A DNA stretch of 35,740 bases from Sulfurimonas sp. SAG-AH-194-L11. GTDB lineage: Bacteria > Campylobacterota > Campylobacteria > Campylobacterales > Sulfurimonadaceae. Below, piece by piece: positions 1-8,945 of the stretch (position 1 is the first letter of the stretch; each line of letters starts with the position of its first letter). The notes beneath the pieces are model-generated. The model did not search any database. It was given only the letters and a program-made list of their open reading frames with translations, and had not been told where the DNA came from. The stretch lies in assembly GCF_029215995.1 (NCBI RefSeq), contig NZ_JAEMVB010000017.1, positions 1 to 35,740 on the forward strand. Reading direction: 5' to 3'. The position numbers were made by a program, and so were the translations under genes.

Positions 1-1089
1 CGACTATAAATAATAAAAAGATAAAAGATGAAGCCAGTGTAGTTGTAATAGAAGAAAATGGTATTCGTTATGTGAACTTGAAGGTTATGCTTGTAGTTCA
101 GGGAGGAAGGTTTAATAACTATTTTGTTAATTATTTAACTGATTTAGCTAAGTTGAGTTATAGTTTTAATGAGTCAGAAAAAGATCTAAAGTCATGTGTA
201 TTCAAAGATAATTTAAATGAGCATGCTACAATGATTACAATTACAGGGTATCCTGAAGTAAAACAATTTAAGGTTATAAATGATGGATTTGGATTTTATT
301 TAAATAAAAAAACACTTGGACACCTAAAATCTGCCTCAAAAGATTATGCAGTTTATGCGAGCATACACTCTAAACTACTCATTCCAAAAGAGATTACTAC
401 AGATGAAGTAAGTATAAAAATCAATGGAAAGTGGGAGAGTACTTATAATGGTGGATATTGGGCGACTATAAATAATAAAAAGATAAAAGATGAAGCCAGT
501 GTAGTTGTAATAGAAGAAAATGGTATTCGCTATGTTGATTTGAAGATTATGTTTATAGTTCAATCTGGAAGATTTAGTAATTATTTTGTTGGTTATTTAG
601 CTGATTTAGCTGACTTAAACTATTTGGTTACTGATAGTGAGGAAGGGGAGAAATATTATACCCTACAACAACAAAAGCTATCTCCGGAAAAAAATCTTAA
701 AATTATTTTAAAAGTAAAAAATGGAAAAGATATTATAGAAACAAAGAAATTTAAAATTTCATCTAATCATTCTGGTATATTTTTATCTAAAAAATCTTTA
801 AAGTTTATAAAAAGTAGATCAGCAGATAAAAGTATTTCAGGAGAACTTTATGCAAAATTACTCATTCCAAAAGAGATTACTGCAGATAAAGTAAGTATTA
901 AAGTAAATGGAAAATGGAACAGTTCTTATAATGGTGGATATTGGGCAACTATAAATAATAATAAAATCAAAGATGAAGCCAGTGTAGTTGTAGTAGAAGA
1001 GAATGGAGTGCGCTACGTAAATTTAAAGATCGCTTTTGAAATTCAATCAGGAAGGTTTAGTAGTTATTTTGTTAGTAACTTAGCTGATT
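1..1089 (+). repeat. Three copies of a coding repeat cassette
   Basis: The conserved cassette is at about 372-606 and 855-1089, with a partial copy at 1-144. Bases 1-67 are identical to 463-529. The third copy differs from the second by roughly one base in five, by eye. The segments between cassettes (about 145-371 and 607-854) are much less alike. The exact 67-base match points to recent duplication or gene conversion. Confidence 0.85.
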
Positions 1090-1157
1090 TAGCAAATTTA
1101 GGCTATGTAGTCTCAGATGGAGAGAAAACATATCCACTTAAGCCTATGAAAGAGTAA
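1..1157 (+). CDS. Tandem-repeat protein of unknown function, 5'-truncated by the window
   Basis: The reading frame is open from base 3 to the TAA at 1157 (384 codons) and continues off the left edge. The GTG at 72 is an internal valine of a repeat, not a start. The protein alternates a conserved cassette with a divergent segment. The cassette contains the strings NGGYWATINN, KIKDEASVVV, EENG and LADLA-type ends. Copies are offset by 462 nt and then 483 nt, so the unit is 154-161 residues, and three copies are at least partly visible. The composition is rich in Lys, Asn, Ser, Tyr and beta-forming residues, and the last copy ends in a short hydrophilic tail. I do not recognise the family. Repetition and composition suggest a secreted or surface protein, but the N-terminus that would show a signal peptide lies outside the window. 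An LPP20-domain gene follows 43 nt downstream on the same strand. Confidence 0.8.
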   Translation, partial: TINNKKIKDEASVVVIEENGIRYVNLKVMLVVQGGRFNNYFVNYLTDLAKLSYSFNESEKDLKSCVFKDNLNEHATMITITGYPEVKQFKVINDGFGFYLNKKTLGHLKSASKDYAVYASIHSKLLIPKEITTDEVSIKINGKWESTYNGGYWATINNKKIKDEASVVVIEENGIRYVDLKIMFIVQSGRFSNYFVGYLADLADLNYLVTDSEEGEKYYTLQQQKLSPEKNLKIILKVKNGKDIIETKKFKISSNHSGIFLSKKSLKFIKSRSADKSISGELYAKLLIPKEITADKVSIKVNGKWNSSYNGGYWATINNNKIKDEASVVVVEENGVRYVNLKIAFEIQSGRFSSYFVSNLADLANLGYVVSDGEKTYPLKPMKE

Positions 1158-1200
1158 ATTACTCTCTCAACAAATTTAAAACAAAAAAAGGAAAACAAAC

Positions 1201-1905
1201 ATGAAAAAAACACTACTACTAACAGTTCTAACAGCGACACTACTAAGTGCAAATACTTACCAAAGTATAGCAACTGCAACAGCTGACTCTAAAAAGACAG
1301 CATGTGAAAAAGCACTAGCAGAGGCTAAAGTTGATGCAATGGAACAAGCGGGAACTATGGTTTACTCAAATATGGCTTCTATAGTTTCAGATAGTAATGG
1401 AAAAATCCAAAAACTTAATGAATCACAAGTGATGACAGCTGCATTAGGTGTAGCAAAACTTAAAAGTAAAAAAGAAGCAGTAACTGTTTCTGATAACTAT
1501 CAGTTTACTTGTAAGGTAGCTACTAGTTTTGAGATAGACCCACAAGAGATGAAGGAGTCACTACAAGATATGCTAGCAAAGAAAAAAGAGCAAAAAGCAC
1601 TTGAGGGTTACTTCACTGCTGATGCTTACTCAGAAGAGGGTCAGAGTCGTTATAAAGCTAATACAGCTGCAACTATGTTAGCACAAAGAAATCTTTTAGA
1701 ACTTATAAAAGGAACAGAGATAACTTCACTCACAAAAGTAGAGAATGGAATGGTTGATGCAGATAAAGTTGCTAAAATCATAGGTGGAAAAATAAAAGGT
1801 GCTGAGATAGTTAAAAAAGAGTACGATGCAACTAACAGAAGTTCTCATGTAGTTATTCGTATCAAAAAAGCTACTATTGCTGATGCACTAGATAGCTCAT
1901 TATAA
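1201..1905 (+). CDS. LPP20-domain exported protein
   Basis: This 234-residue protein has an N-terminal signal peptide (KK then a hydrophobic run, likely cleaved near LLSA-N at residues 16-18). It has no lipobox cysteine, so it is probably periplasmic or loosely outer-membrane associated. Residues about 140-225 match the LPP20 family, with EGQSRY, an AQRNLLE block, a KGTEI-xSLT block and a final VVIRIKKA strand. Residues 20-115 look like a second, more diverged domain of similar alpha-beta pattern with two cysteines. LPP20-family proteins include Helicobacter LPP20 and the flagellar protein FlgP, but no precise role follows from the domain. AAAGGA precedes the ATG. Its 3' end overlaps the opposite-strand TPR gene by 6 nt. 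It is clearly homologous to the LPP20 domain of the gene at 2904-3842. Confidence 0.85.
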   Translation: MKKTLLLTVLTATLLSANTYQSIATATADSKKTACEKALAEAKVDAMEQAGTMVYSNMASIVSDSNGKIQKLNESQVMTAALGVAKLKSKKEAVTVSDNYQFTCKVATSFEIDPQEMKESLQDMLAKKKEQKALEGYFTADAYSEEGQSRYKANTAATMLAQRNLLELIKGTEITSLTKVENGMVDADKVAKIIGGKIKGAEIVKKEYDATNRSSHVVIRIKKATIADALDSSL

Positions 1906-2904
1906 TCTCGCTGAAATATCAGTAGAAAACTTTAAAATTCCCTCTGCATCAGAACTATATTTCTGAAGCAGTGTCTCTATCTCTATTTGAGAGATACCCC
2001 TTTTATTTAAATAATGAAGTACATTATGTAAATCCGAATACTCTGCATTAGCTAAAAGTCTATCTAGTTCTTCTACTAGTTCTATCTCATACATATATTT
2101 GTCGCTTGTCAGACGTAAGGAGTTTCCTAGACTGAACACTAAAAAAGTAAGTGATACTAAGCAAGTAAATACCAACCAAAAATGTGCTTCGATATACTCT
2201 GAACTCATCGTTATATATGGCTCATTTGTAAAAATTGTTAGCTCATAGTAGAACTCAACAAAAAGAAATGGTACCAAAATGGCAAAACTCATTGTTATGA
2301 GAACAAGAAGATCTATAAGTGGACATACCAAAGAGAACTTTCTAGGTTTTAAGTATCTAAATGAAAAGAGAATACGTTTACGAAATGATTTGACTAATTC
2401 ATGGCGTTGTATAAAATGGTTTGCTCTTGTAAAAACAGAGTTTTTCTGACAACTAGCATAACGTTTAGAAATTATTTCAGCACCTAAAAATCCTAAAAAT
2501 ATTAGTAAAAAGTCTAAACCTTTATCACTTAGAAGTTCCAAAAGAGTTTCTACATCTTTATTTTCATGTGCATCTTCTTGCTCTTGGATAAGTTCTAACT
2601 GCATCTTTGAAATTTCATGTGTAGGATCAATATCCAAAGCACTACGAAAATAAATTTTTGCTAACTCTAAGTCTTTTTTTTCAAAGTAAAGTTTACCTGT
2701 CCAGCAGAGTATATCTGCATTATTGGTGTACTTAGCATTTACAAGTTTCTCAAACTTCTCTGCAGCTTCTAAATCTCCAGCATCTATTAAGTTCTCCAGC
2801 TGTGTACTTGCACGATTTGCAGAAGAGAGGTCTTTTTTAAGTTTCGTATCTATAGATGAGAAGAGCAGAGTAGTGCTTATGAGTAAAAAAATAAAAACTT
2901 TCAT
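1900..2904 (-). CDS. Membrane protein with N-terminal TPR motif, unknown function
   Basis: This 334-residue protein starts with a signal-like hydrophobic segment (residues 3-17). A TPR-like helical region follows at about 30-105, including a canonical repeat around ILCWTGKLYFEKKDLELAKIY. Predicted membrane helices lie near 131-147, 195-217 and 243-262, and the C-terminal 70 residues are hydrophilic and helical. The start ATG overlaps the stop of the upstream LPP20 gene (TAATG), so translation is probably coupled. It is the last gene of the mnmG > LPP20 > TPR operon. The layout suggests a periplasmic TPR platform anchored in the inner membrane that acts with the LPP20 partner; this is inference from gene order. 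I do not recognise a named family. Confidence 0.7.
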   Translation of the reverse strand: MKVFIFLLISTTLLFSSIDTKLKKDLSSANRASTQLENLIDAGDLEAAEKFEKLVNAKYTNNADILCWTGKLYFEKKDLELAKIYFRSALDIDPTHEISKMQLELIQEQEDAHENKDVETLLELLSDKGLDFLLIFLGFLGAEIISKRYASCQKNSVFTRANHFIQRHELVKSFRKRILFSFRYLKPRKFSLVCPLIDLLVLITMSFAILVPFLFVEFYYELTIFTNEPYITMSSEYIEAHFWLVFTCLVSLTFLVFSLGNSLRLTSDKYMYEIELVEELDRLLANAEYSDLHNVLHYLNKRGISQIEIETLLQKYSSDAEGILKFSTDISARL

Positions 2905-3842
2905 TACTCACCTAGTACTAAAATAATTTTTGCTTTTTTCAGTACACTTCTATCAAGTGTTTGAATCTTATCTATTTGCTCTTGTGATAAAACTATGTTA
3001 GAGTATCTTTTTTTGTATACACTTTTTGCTTTCATTTCCATAGGAATATGAAAAACTCTTTTGTTGTTTCTTGCATCATCGAAACCATACATAAATCCAA
3101 CCGAAGTATTTCTCTTAAGCAGTGTTTTTTTACTTACTATATCTGCAGGGTATATCTCTTTTCCATTTTTATCAACAAGTTTAACAATCATCGCTTTTTT
3201 AAAGTTTACAACTTCACTCACATCGATTAAAATCCCTGAATAAGTAGTAGTTTCTAAGTCATTTAAAACAGTTGTCAGATACTTACTCCCAAGCTCATCA
3301 CCACGCTTACGAAGATCTTCTAAAATTCTTTTTATTGTCTCTTTATCTTTTACATTATAAGTTGCAGCCTCTGCATTTGTCATGATACTAAAACTACTCC
3401 ACAACTTATCTACTTTTTCATTCCAACTTAGCTGTGTAGGATCACTAAGTAGTGCTGAGAGTAAATCTTTACCCATCTCTAAACGCACAACAGCAATAGA
3501 GTTTTTATATGTCGAGTTATAAGTGTTTGAAAGGAGTTGAGCCCCTCTGATAATGCCACTCACACGACTCTGTATAACTTCACTAGAGAACATCCCATCT
3601 TTAATCGTTGTAAGTGAATCTATCTGCACTCCTTTTACAACTTCAAGAAGATTTTTCTGTGCTATAATTTTAGCGGAAAGTTTTGCTCCATATCTGTTTT
3701 GTCCCTCTGCAGATTCACCCTCGCAAGTAATGTATCCCATGGTCCAGTTTATTTTACATGTACCTTTTAAATCAACAACATCTCTTGCTTGTAGGCTCAT
3801 AGTTACTAATAAAATAATACCTATTAATTTAATCAGTTTCAC
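2904..3842 (-). CDS. LPP20-domain exported protein with C-terminal extension
   Basis: This 312-residue protein starts with GTG at 3842; the GTGA overlap with the mnmG stop implies translational coupling. A signal peptide covers residues 1-19 (cleavage near LQA-R). Residues about 43-130 form an LPP20 domain, with EGQNRY, an AQKNLLE block and IDSLT followed by DGM, matching the domain of the protein at 1201-1905. Residues 130-312 are a separate region with no motif I recognise: a helical stretch, then beta-rich sequence, ending in a KKAKIILVL strand. There is a cysteine pair near the N-terminus (KGTCKINW and YITCEG). It is probably periplasmic. The next gene (membrane TPR protein) overlaps its stop by one base. 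Confidence 0.8.
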   Translation of the reverse strand: MKLIKLIGIILLVTMSLQARDVVDLKGTCKINWTMGYITCEGESAEGQNRYGAKLSAKIIAQKNLLEVVKGVQIDSLTTIKDGMFSSEVIQSRVSGIIRGAQLLSNTYNSTYKNSIAVVRLEMGKDLLSALLSDPTQLSWNEKVDKLWSSFSIMTNAEAATYNVKDKETIKRILEDLRKRGDELGSKYLTTVLNDLETTTYSGILIDVSEVVNFKKAMIVKLVDKNGKEIYPADIVSKKTLLKRNTSVGFMYGFDDARNNKRVFHIPMEMKAKSVYKKRYSNIVLSQEQIDKIQTLDRSVLKKAKIILVLGE

Positions 3843-5719
3843 CCTTTATCCCTAGCAGCAATTTTAATATAAATATGAAGTATCTCTATAGCAGCAGGTG
3901 TTATTCCACTGATGTTCATAGCGGCTTGAAGTGTTGGTGGTGCGAAACTTTTGAGTTTTTCTTGTACTTCTTTAGAGAGTCCACTCACTCCTGTAAAGTC
4001 AAAACCATCTGGGATAGAGATTTTAAGATATTTTTTCATTCTTCGTATCTCATCACTCTGCTTATCTATATAACGAGCATATTTTCCCTCAACTAAAATC
4101 TCTTCTTTTATGTAGTCATCAAATTTTGCCAGTTCTGGAACAATTTTGAGCATTTTTTGGACATCAAAACTTTTTCTAGCGATAAGCTGTTGTGCTGTTG
4201 AGACATCTTTGAGTGGCTGCTCATCCATCTCTGCTAGGAGTGCGTTGAACTCTTTGTTGGGAGTAAATTTTGTATCTTCTAAAAGCTGTGCACCATATTT
4301 AATCTGTTCATCTTTTAGTTTTACTCTCTCATACTCAGCATCATCTATTAAACCCAACTCATGTCCATATTTACCTAGTCTAGTATCTGCACTCTCTTCA
4401 CGTAAAAGAAGTCTATACTCGGCACGGCTTGTGAACATTCTGTAAGGCTCATTTGTTCCTTTTGTAACAAGGTCATCGATAAGAACACCAATGTAGGCTT
4501 CATCGCGACCTAAAATAAGCGGCTCTTTACCTTGAAGACTTAGTCCTGCATTTATACCCGCCATAAGTCCTTGAGCTGCTGCTTCTTCATAACCTGTTGT
4601 ACCGTTAATCTGCCCTGCACAGTAAAGTCCAGAGATTTTTTTTGTCTCAAGCGAGTGTCTAAGTTCACGCGGATCTACAAAGTCATACTCTATGGCATAA
4701 CCATAACGTACTATCTTCGCGTTTTCCATCCCTACCACTGAGTGAATCATCTCTCGCTGTACTTCTGGTGGCAGTGAAGTTGAGAGTCCATTTATGTAAC
4801 ACTCAGTATTGTCTCTTGATTGTGGTTCTATAAAAAGGTGATGGCGTTCTTTATCTGCAAACTTACTTACTTTATCTTCTATACTCGGACAATAACGAGG
4901 AGAGTTTCCCTCAATCTGACCTGTAAAAAGTGGTGCTCTGTAAAAGTTTGAAGAGATTATCTCGTGTGTGAGTGGGTTTGTGTAGGCTATAAAGCACGGA
5001 AGTTGTGTTTTATTTTTACGAAACTCTTCACGGTCTGTTCGAAACGAAAAAGGACTAGGAATTTCATCACCAGGTTGCTCTTCCATCTTAGAAAAATCAA
5101 TACTCGAAGTGTCAATACGAGCACAAGTACCAGTCTTGAGTCTTCCCATATCTAAGCCTGCATCTTCTTTGAGAGAAGCTGATAAGCCCTCACTTCTCTC
5201 CTCACCATAACGACCCGCTTTTTTCTGAATCTCACCAACATGAATAATACCGTTTAAAAATGTACCTGAAGTTATGATAACTTTTGTAGCCATATAATCA
5301 TTTAAAAGGTCAGTTTTCACACCTTTAACAACAGAATCCTCGATGATAAGTGACTCAACTGTTTCTTGAGCCAAAGAGAGATTTTGAGTGTTTAAAATGA
5401 CATTACGAGCTATAACACGGTACTTATCCATATCAATCTGAGCACGGCTACCACGAACGGCAGGCCCTTTTGTTTGATTAAGGATACGAAACTGTATTCC
5501 AGCCTCATCCGTAATAAGTCCCATCTCACCACCAAGTGCATCAAGTTCACGAACTAAATGTCCCTTAGCAAGGCCACCAACAGCAGGGTTACATGAAGTT
5601 GCTCCAACATTTTCAGCAAGCATAGAGATTAAAAGGGTCTTATGTCCCATCCTAGCACTCGCTAGTGAGGCTTCAACACCAGCATGACCTCCACCAACAA
5701 CGATTACATCATAATTCAT
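3839..5719 (-). CDS. mnmG: tRNA uridine-5-carboxymethylaminomethyl modification enzyme MnmG (GidA)
   Basis: MnmG is the FAD-dependent partner of the GTPase MnmE. The complex installs the (carboxymethyl)aminomethyl group at C5 of wobble uridine 34 in several tRNAs, in the cytoplasm. The sequence shows the N-terminal dinucleotide-binding motif [10 protein letters not shown], the SCNPAVGG and RGSRAQID signatures, the Cys-containing TGTCARID loop, and a C-terminal helical domain with the GLSKEV and ARYIDKQ motifs. The length (626 residues) is normal. I chose the ATG at 5719 because AGGGG lies just upstream; the frame also permits a start 24 nt earlier without such a site. The stop TGA overlaps the GTG of the next gene. 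Having an envelope LPP20 gene coupled to a tRNA-modification gene is unusual and probably reflects shared transcription rather than shared function. Confidence 0.97.
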   Translation of the reverse strand: MNYDVIVVGGGHAGVEASLASARMGHKTLLISMLAENVGATSCNPAVGGLAKGHLVRELDALGGEMGLITDEAGIQFRILNQTKGPAVRGSRAQIDMDKYRVIARNVILNTQNLSLAQETVESLIIEDSVVKGVKTDLLNDYMATKVIITSGTFLNGIIHVGEIQKKAGRYGEERSEGLSASLKEDAGLDMGRLKTGTCARIDTSSIDFSKMEEQPGDEIPSPFSFRTDREEFRKNKTQLPCFIAYTNPLTHEIISSNFYRAPLFTGQIEGNSPRYCPSIEDKVSKFADKERHHLFIEPQSRDNTECYINGLSTSLPPEVQREMIHSVVGMENAKIVRYGYAIEYDFVDPRELRHSLETKKISGLYCAGQINGTTGYEEAAAQGLMAGINAGLSLQGKEPLILGRDEAYIGVLIDDLVTKGTNEPYRMFTSRAEYRLLLREESADTRLGKYGHELGLIDDAEYERVKLKDEQIKYGAQLLEDTKFTPNKEFNALLAEMDEQPLKDVSTAQQLIARKSFDVQKMLKIVPELAKFDDYIKEEILVEGKYARYIDKQSDEIRRMKKYLKISIPDGFDFTGVSGLSKEVQEKLKSFAPPTLQAAMNISGITPAAIEILHIYIKIAARDKG

Positions 5720-5744
5720 TTTATTTCCCCTGAGTTTGAGCACT

Positions 5745-5800
5745 AGTTTTTATAAGTGGTTGTAGGAGCGAATTTGCCAATACGACCACTTATAAAAACT
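5745..5800. repeat. Perfect 16-bp inverted repeat, REP/MITE-like or operator
   Basis: The left arm AGTTTTTATAAGTGGT (5745-5760) and right arm ACCACTTATAAAAACT (5785-5800) are exact reverse complements separated by 24 nt. The spacer starts TGTAGGAGCGAATTT, which resembles REP-type sequences of other proteobacteria. The element sits 25 nt before the mnmG start, in the gap between divergent mnmG and the Sel1 gene. It therefore cannot be a simple terminator for either gene. Confidence 0.75.
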
Positions 5801-5897
5801 TACACAATTTTATTAAAGCGAATTTTAGCATTTTTGAGTATCATTTGCATAATATAAACTAAATTAGTTACACTTTTTAAGATGAAGGACTCACTCC

Positions 5898-6584
5898 GTG
5901 ATAAATAAAGCAAACGCAGCTTACAATGCAAAAGATTATAAAACAGCATACGAACTCTACTCACAACTAGCCAAAGAGGGTGATGCAACTGCACAGACTT
6001 CATTAGCATTTATGTATCAAAATGCTCAAGGATGCGAGAAAAATGACAAAGCAGCACTAGAACTCTACACACTAGCCGCTGAGGCAAAACAACCCTATGC
6101 ACTTTTTAACTTAGCGATACTTTATGAAAATGGTATTGGAGGAGTTGAACATGACCAATTTAAAGCACATGAGCTTCACCTTGCAGCAGCAGAGAGAGAA
6201 GTACCACCTGCACAATACGAAGTAGCACTTATGTTAGAACGCGGTCTTGGCTGTGTTCAGAACTATAGTGAAGCTGCATTTTGGTATGAAGAAGCAGCTA
6301 AACGCGGCCATATTCAAGCCTATAACAACCTTGGTGTTTTATATAAAGAGGGGCACGGTGTAGTGCAAGATGATGCAAAAAGTTTTATCTGTTTTAAACG
6401 TGCATCAGAGGGTGGACTTGCTCAAGGACACTACAACCTAGGACTTATGTATGACCAAGGTAAAGGGTGTGAAGTTGATAATGACATGGCTCTAGACCTC
6501 TGTCGTAAAGCAGCTTATGCAGGGCATGAAAAAGCAAAAAGTATCATCGAAGGTCTCCAAAGTGATGGGAAGATAGTCTTTTAA
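5898..6584 (+). CDS. Sel1-like repeat (SLR) protein, cytoplasmic
   Basis: This 228-residue protein is built almost entirely of about five or six Sel1-type helical repeats. Typical strings are ALFNLAILYENGIGG, AYNNLGVLYKEGHGV and GHYNLGLMYDQGKGC, with AAxxGHxxA turns between them. The start is GTG at 5898, preceded by GAAGGA at good distance; the ATG at 5882 is out of frame. There is no signal peptide, unlike the exported SLR protein at 23535-24059, so it is probably cytoplasmic. SLR proteins act as scaffolds for protein-protein contacts; the partner cannot be told from the sequence. It is transcribed away from mnmG, with TATAAA at 5853-5858 as a possible -10 element. The c-di-GMP phosphodiesterase gene follows 46 nt later on the same strand. 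Confidence 0.85.
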   Translation: MINKANAAYNAKDYKTAYELYSQLAKEGDATAQTSLAFMYQNAQGCEKNDKAALELYTLAAEAKQPYALFNLAILYENGIGGVEHDQFKAHELHLAAAEREVPPAQYEVALMLERGLGCVQNYSEAAFWYEEAAKRGHIQAYNNLGVLYKEGHGVVQDDAKSFICFKRASEGGLAQGHYNLGLMYDQGKGCEVDNDMALDLCRKAAYAGHEKAKSIIEGLQSDGKIVF

Positions 6585-6607
6585 CACTAAATTAACACTT
6601 AAAGTGT
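6583..6607 (+). promoter_or_regulatory. Direct repeat and small palindrome upstream of the EAL gene
   Basis: TTAACACT occurs around 6581-6588 and again at 6593-6600. The second copy runs into a 6-bp perfect palindrome, ACACTT-A-AAGTGT (6595-6607). The group lies in the 46-nt gap before the GGDEF/EAL gene and could be an operator or a weak hairpin. The evidence is only the symmetry. Confidence 0.25.
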
Positions 6608-6630
6608 AGAATTTCGAACAATGGAGTTTT

Positions 6631-8934
6631 ATGCAAAAAAATATTCTCAAGTTTATCATTTTACCCTCTATCTTAATTATTATACTGAGTGTTATTTACT
6701 ACAATCAAGTTCAATATGAGACCAATGTCTTAATTCAAGATAAATATGCTCTCGTCATAGCGCAAGACAAAAAACAACTTGCTACACTTATAGAAGAGAA
6801 ACAAGAAAACATTCTTACTATCTCTTTAGCTGTTTCAAAATACCCCTCTATTCAAGATGTCCTTTTAGGTAAAAACAGCGACCAACTTAAGTTAAAAGAA
6901 TTTTCCACTCTTTTAAAAGATACTACTTCTATGAAAAATTTGTGGTTTCAGATTATTGCTCCTGATGGTACAAGTTTATATAGAAGTTTTTCAAACAAAT
7001 ATGGAGACAATCTTACAAAAGCTAGAATTGAGATAGCAGATATCATTGACTATCCAAGAGTTATTTCTACTATAAGTGTCGGAAAATTCAGTATTACATA
7101 TAAATCAATTGTTCCTGTCTACTACAAGAGTAAATTTATAGGACTGTTTGAGACAATAGCACATTTTAACTCTATATCTAAGAAAATAAATCAAAAAGGC
7201 TTAGCTAGTCTTCTACTAATTGATAAGAAATATAAAAAACAACTTGTCTACTCTCTTCATAAACAATTTCTTGATGATTACTACATAGCAGATAAAAACC
7301 CTAATCCCACTCTCATCTCTTACTTACAAGATTTAACACCACAAAAAGTTTTACAACATAGTAGTAGAAAATATATTCTGGATAAAGGAAACAACCTACT
7401 TATTTCCTCTTACACAATAAACGATTACTTAGATAATGATTTGGGTTATTTTATCCTCTTTAAAGACTTAGACGATATTGATATTAATGATATTCAACAG
7501 ATAGAAAACAATGTACTCCTTCTCTTTGGAGTAACATTACTTCTTTTGTATATTTTAATGTACTATATTTATAGAAAATTAAAACATACAGAGATAGAAA
7601 AGAAAAACCAAGAACTAGAAAAAAATATCAAAATGAAAAATGATGTTTTAGAGTATGTTTCTCTGCACGACTCGCTTACATCTCTTCCTAATCGTAAACT
7701 TTTTAAGAAAAAACTTACATCACTGCTAGCTAACAAGACTATAGACACAGAGATATATGTCATGTATATCGGCATTGATAAACTCAAAGAAATTAATGAT
7801 GCCTATGGTCACAATATAGGTGATAAAATCATACAGAGTACTGCACTAACTTTAATTAACACCCTGCAAGAAGATGCCCTTGTTGCTCGATTAACAGCTG
7901 ATGAATTTGCAGTTGCTCTACTCATAAAAAAATCATCTTGCATTGAAGTTATCACTGCTAAACTTCTTAAAGATATTCAGCTTCTACAAGAGATACGAGG
8001 AAAACAACTTGCTATTACCGTTAGTATAGGGCTTAGCAGTGTTCTTGATGAGGCAAAAACTTCTAGTCTACTTCTAAGAAATGCTAATACGGCAATGTAT
8101 AAGGCGAAAAGTCTCAATGGTAACACATATCAGTTTTATACTCCAGAAATGACAACAAATCTTCTCGATAAAATAAAACTTGCTAATGATTTAAACCATG
8201 CCATAATAAATGATGAATTTGAGCCATATTTTCAACCACAGATAGATGCACTAAGTAATACTATTGTAGGGATGGAAGGACTTGTACGATGGATACACCC
8301 AAAACTTGGCATAATTTACCCTGACAGGTTTATTCCCTATGCAGAAGAGTCTGGTCTTATAGTAGAGATAGATAGGATTATGATGAGAAAAAGTATGCAA
8401 GCAGTTATGAGTTTAAAAAATGCAAGTACACTTAGGCTTTCACTTAACCTCTCTGCTGTAAACCTTGAGTCAGCCAACTTTATGAAGGAGTTAAAAAATA
8501 CTCTTATCCTGACAAATTTTAATGCTAAAAACCTCGAACTAGAAATGCTAGAGAGTCAAATCATGAAAGATCAAGAGAGTTCAATCGCCCTACTTCATGA
8601 ACTCAAAGAGTTAGGCATCTCTATCTCTATCGATGATTTTGGAACAGGCTACTCATCACTATCAGCTCTAAAGAAGCTTCCTATTACAAAACTCAAAATT
8701 GATAAAAGTTTTGTTGATAATCTTCCTTATGATAAAGATGATATAGCCATAGTTGAAACCATTATAGCATTAGCAAATGCACTCAAACTCAAGTTAATCG
8801 CTGAGGGTGTAGAGACTAAAGAGCAAAAAGACTTTCTTGTTGCACACAAATGTTGTACTATCCAAGGGTATTATTATTCTAAACCACTATCTCAAAAAGA
8901 CTTTAAAGAATTTATGATAAAATTTCCTAATTAA
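6631..8934 (+). CDS. Membrane c-di-GMP phosphodiesterase, sensor + degenerate GGDEF + EAL
   Basis: This 767-residue protein has a transmembrane helix at about 7-24, an extracytoplasmic sensor region (about 25-290, Cache-like by layout), a second helix at about 292-313, a short coiled coil, a GGDEF domain (about 340-500) and an EAL domain (about 520-767). The GGDEF signature is degenerate: TADEF at 422-426, so cyclase activity is unlikely. No RxxD inhibitory site precedes it. The EAL domain keeps the catalytic set: E549 in the variant motif EGL, SLNLSA, the ELEMLES block, DDFGTGYSS, KIDKSF, AEGVET and QGYYYSKP. I therefore predict c-di-GMP hydrolysis in response to a periplasmic signal, with the GGDEF part possibly binding GTP as a regulator. 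GGAG lies 4 nt before the ATG. The riboflavin synthase gene follows after 11 nt. Confidence 0.9.
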   Translation: MQKNILKFIILPSILIIILSVIYYNQVQYETNVLIQDKYALVIAQDKKQLATLIEEKQENILTISLAVSKYPSIQDVLLGKNSDQLKLKEFSTLLKDTTSMKNLWFQIIAPDGTSLYRSFSNKYGDNLTKARIEIADIIDYPRVISTISVGKFSITYKSIVPVYYKSKFIGLFETIAHFNSISKKINQKGLASLLLIDKKYKKQLVYSLHKQFLDDYYIADKNPNPTLISYLQDLTPQKVLQHSSRKYILDKGNNLLISSYTINDYLDNDLGYFILFKDLDDIDINDIQQIENNVLLLFGVTLLLLYILMYYIYRKLKHTEIEKKNQELEKNIKMKNDVLEYVSLHDSLTSLPNRKLFKKKLTSLLANKTIDTEIYVMYIGIDKLKEINDAYGHNIGDKIIQSTALTLINTLQEDALVARLTADEFAVALLIKKSSCIEVITAKLLKDIQLLQEIRGKQLAITVSIGLSSVLDEAKTSSLLLRNANTAMYKAKSLNGNTYQFYTPEMTTNLLDKIKLANDLNHAIINDEFEPYFQPQIDALSNTIVGMEGLVRWIHPKLGIIYPDRFIPYAEESGLIVEIDRIMMRKSMQAVMSLKNASTLRLSLNLSAVNLESANFMKELKNTLILTNFNAKNLELEMLESQIMKDQESSIALLHELKELGISISIDDFGTGYSSLSALKKLPITKLKIDKSFVDNLPYDKDDIAIVETIIALANALKLKLIAEGVETKEQKDFLVAHKCCTIQGYYYSKPLSQKDFKEFMIKFPN

Positions 8935-8945
8935 AAGGAATCACA

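Noticed and set aside
72..74. GTG as the start of the first gene
   Set aside because: It is the valine codon inside the repeated RYV-LK string and the frame is open to the window edge, so the gene is truncated rather than starting here.
1..1157. CRISPR array or non-coding tandem repeats
   Set aside because: The repeats are about 460-480 nt long, stay in one open frame and are conserved at protein level.
1151..1165. AGAGTAA-A-TTACTCT as a terminator of the repeat-protein gene
   Set aside because: The 7-bp stem is A/T-rich and has no following T run; the downstream LPP20 gene is on the same strand and could be co-transcribed.
5720..5743. Upstream in-frame start for mnmG at 5743
   Set aside because: The AGGGG ribosome-binding site lies between the two candidates and fits the ATG at 5719, and family members begin near [11 protein letters not shown].
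5800..6009. Minus-strand open frame of 69 codons
   Set aside because: It is antisense to the Sel1 gene, has no family resemblance and overlaps the inverted repeat.
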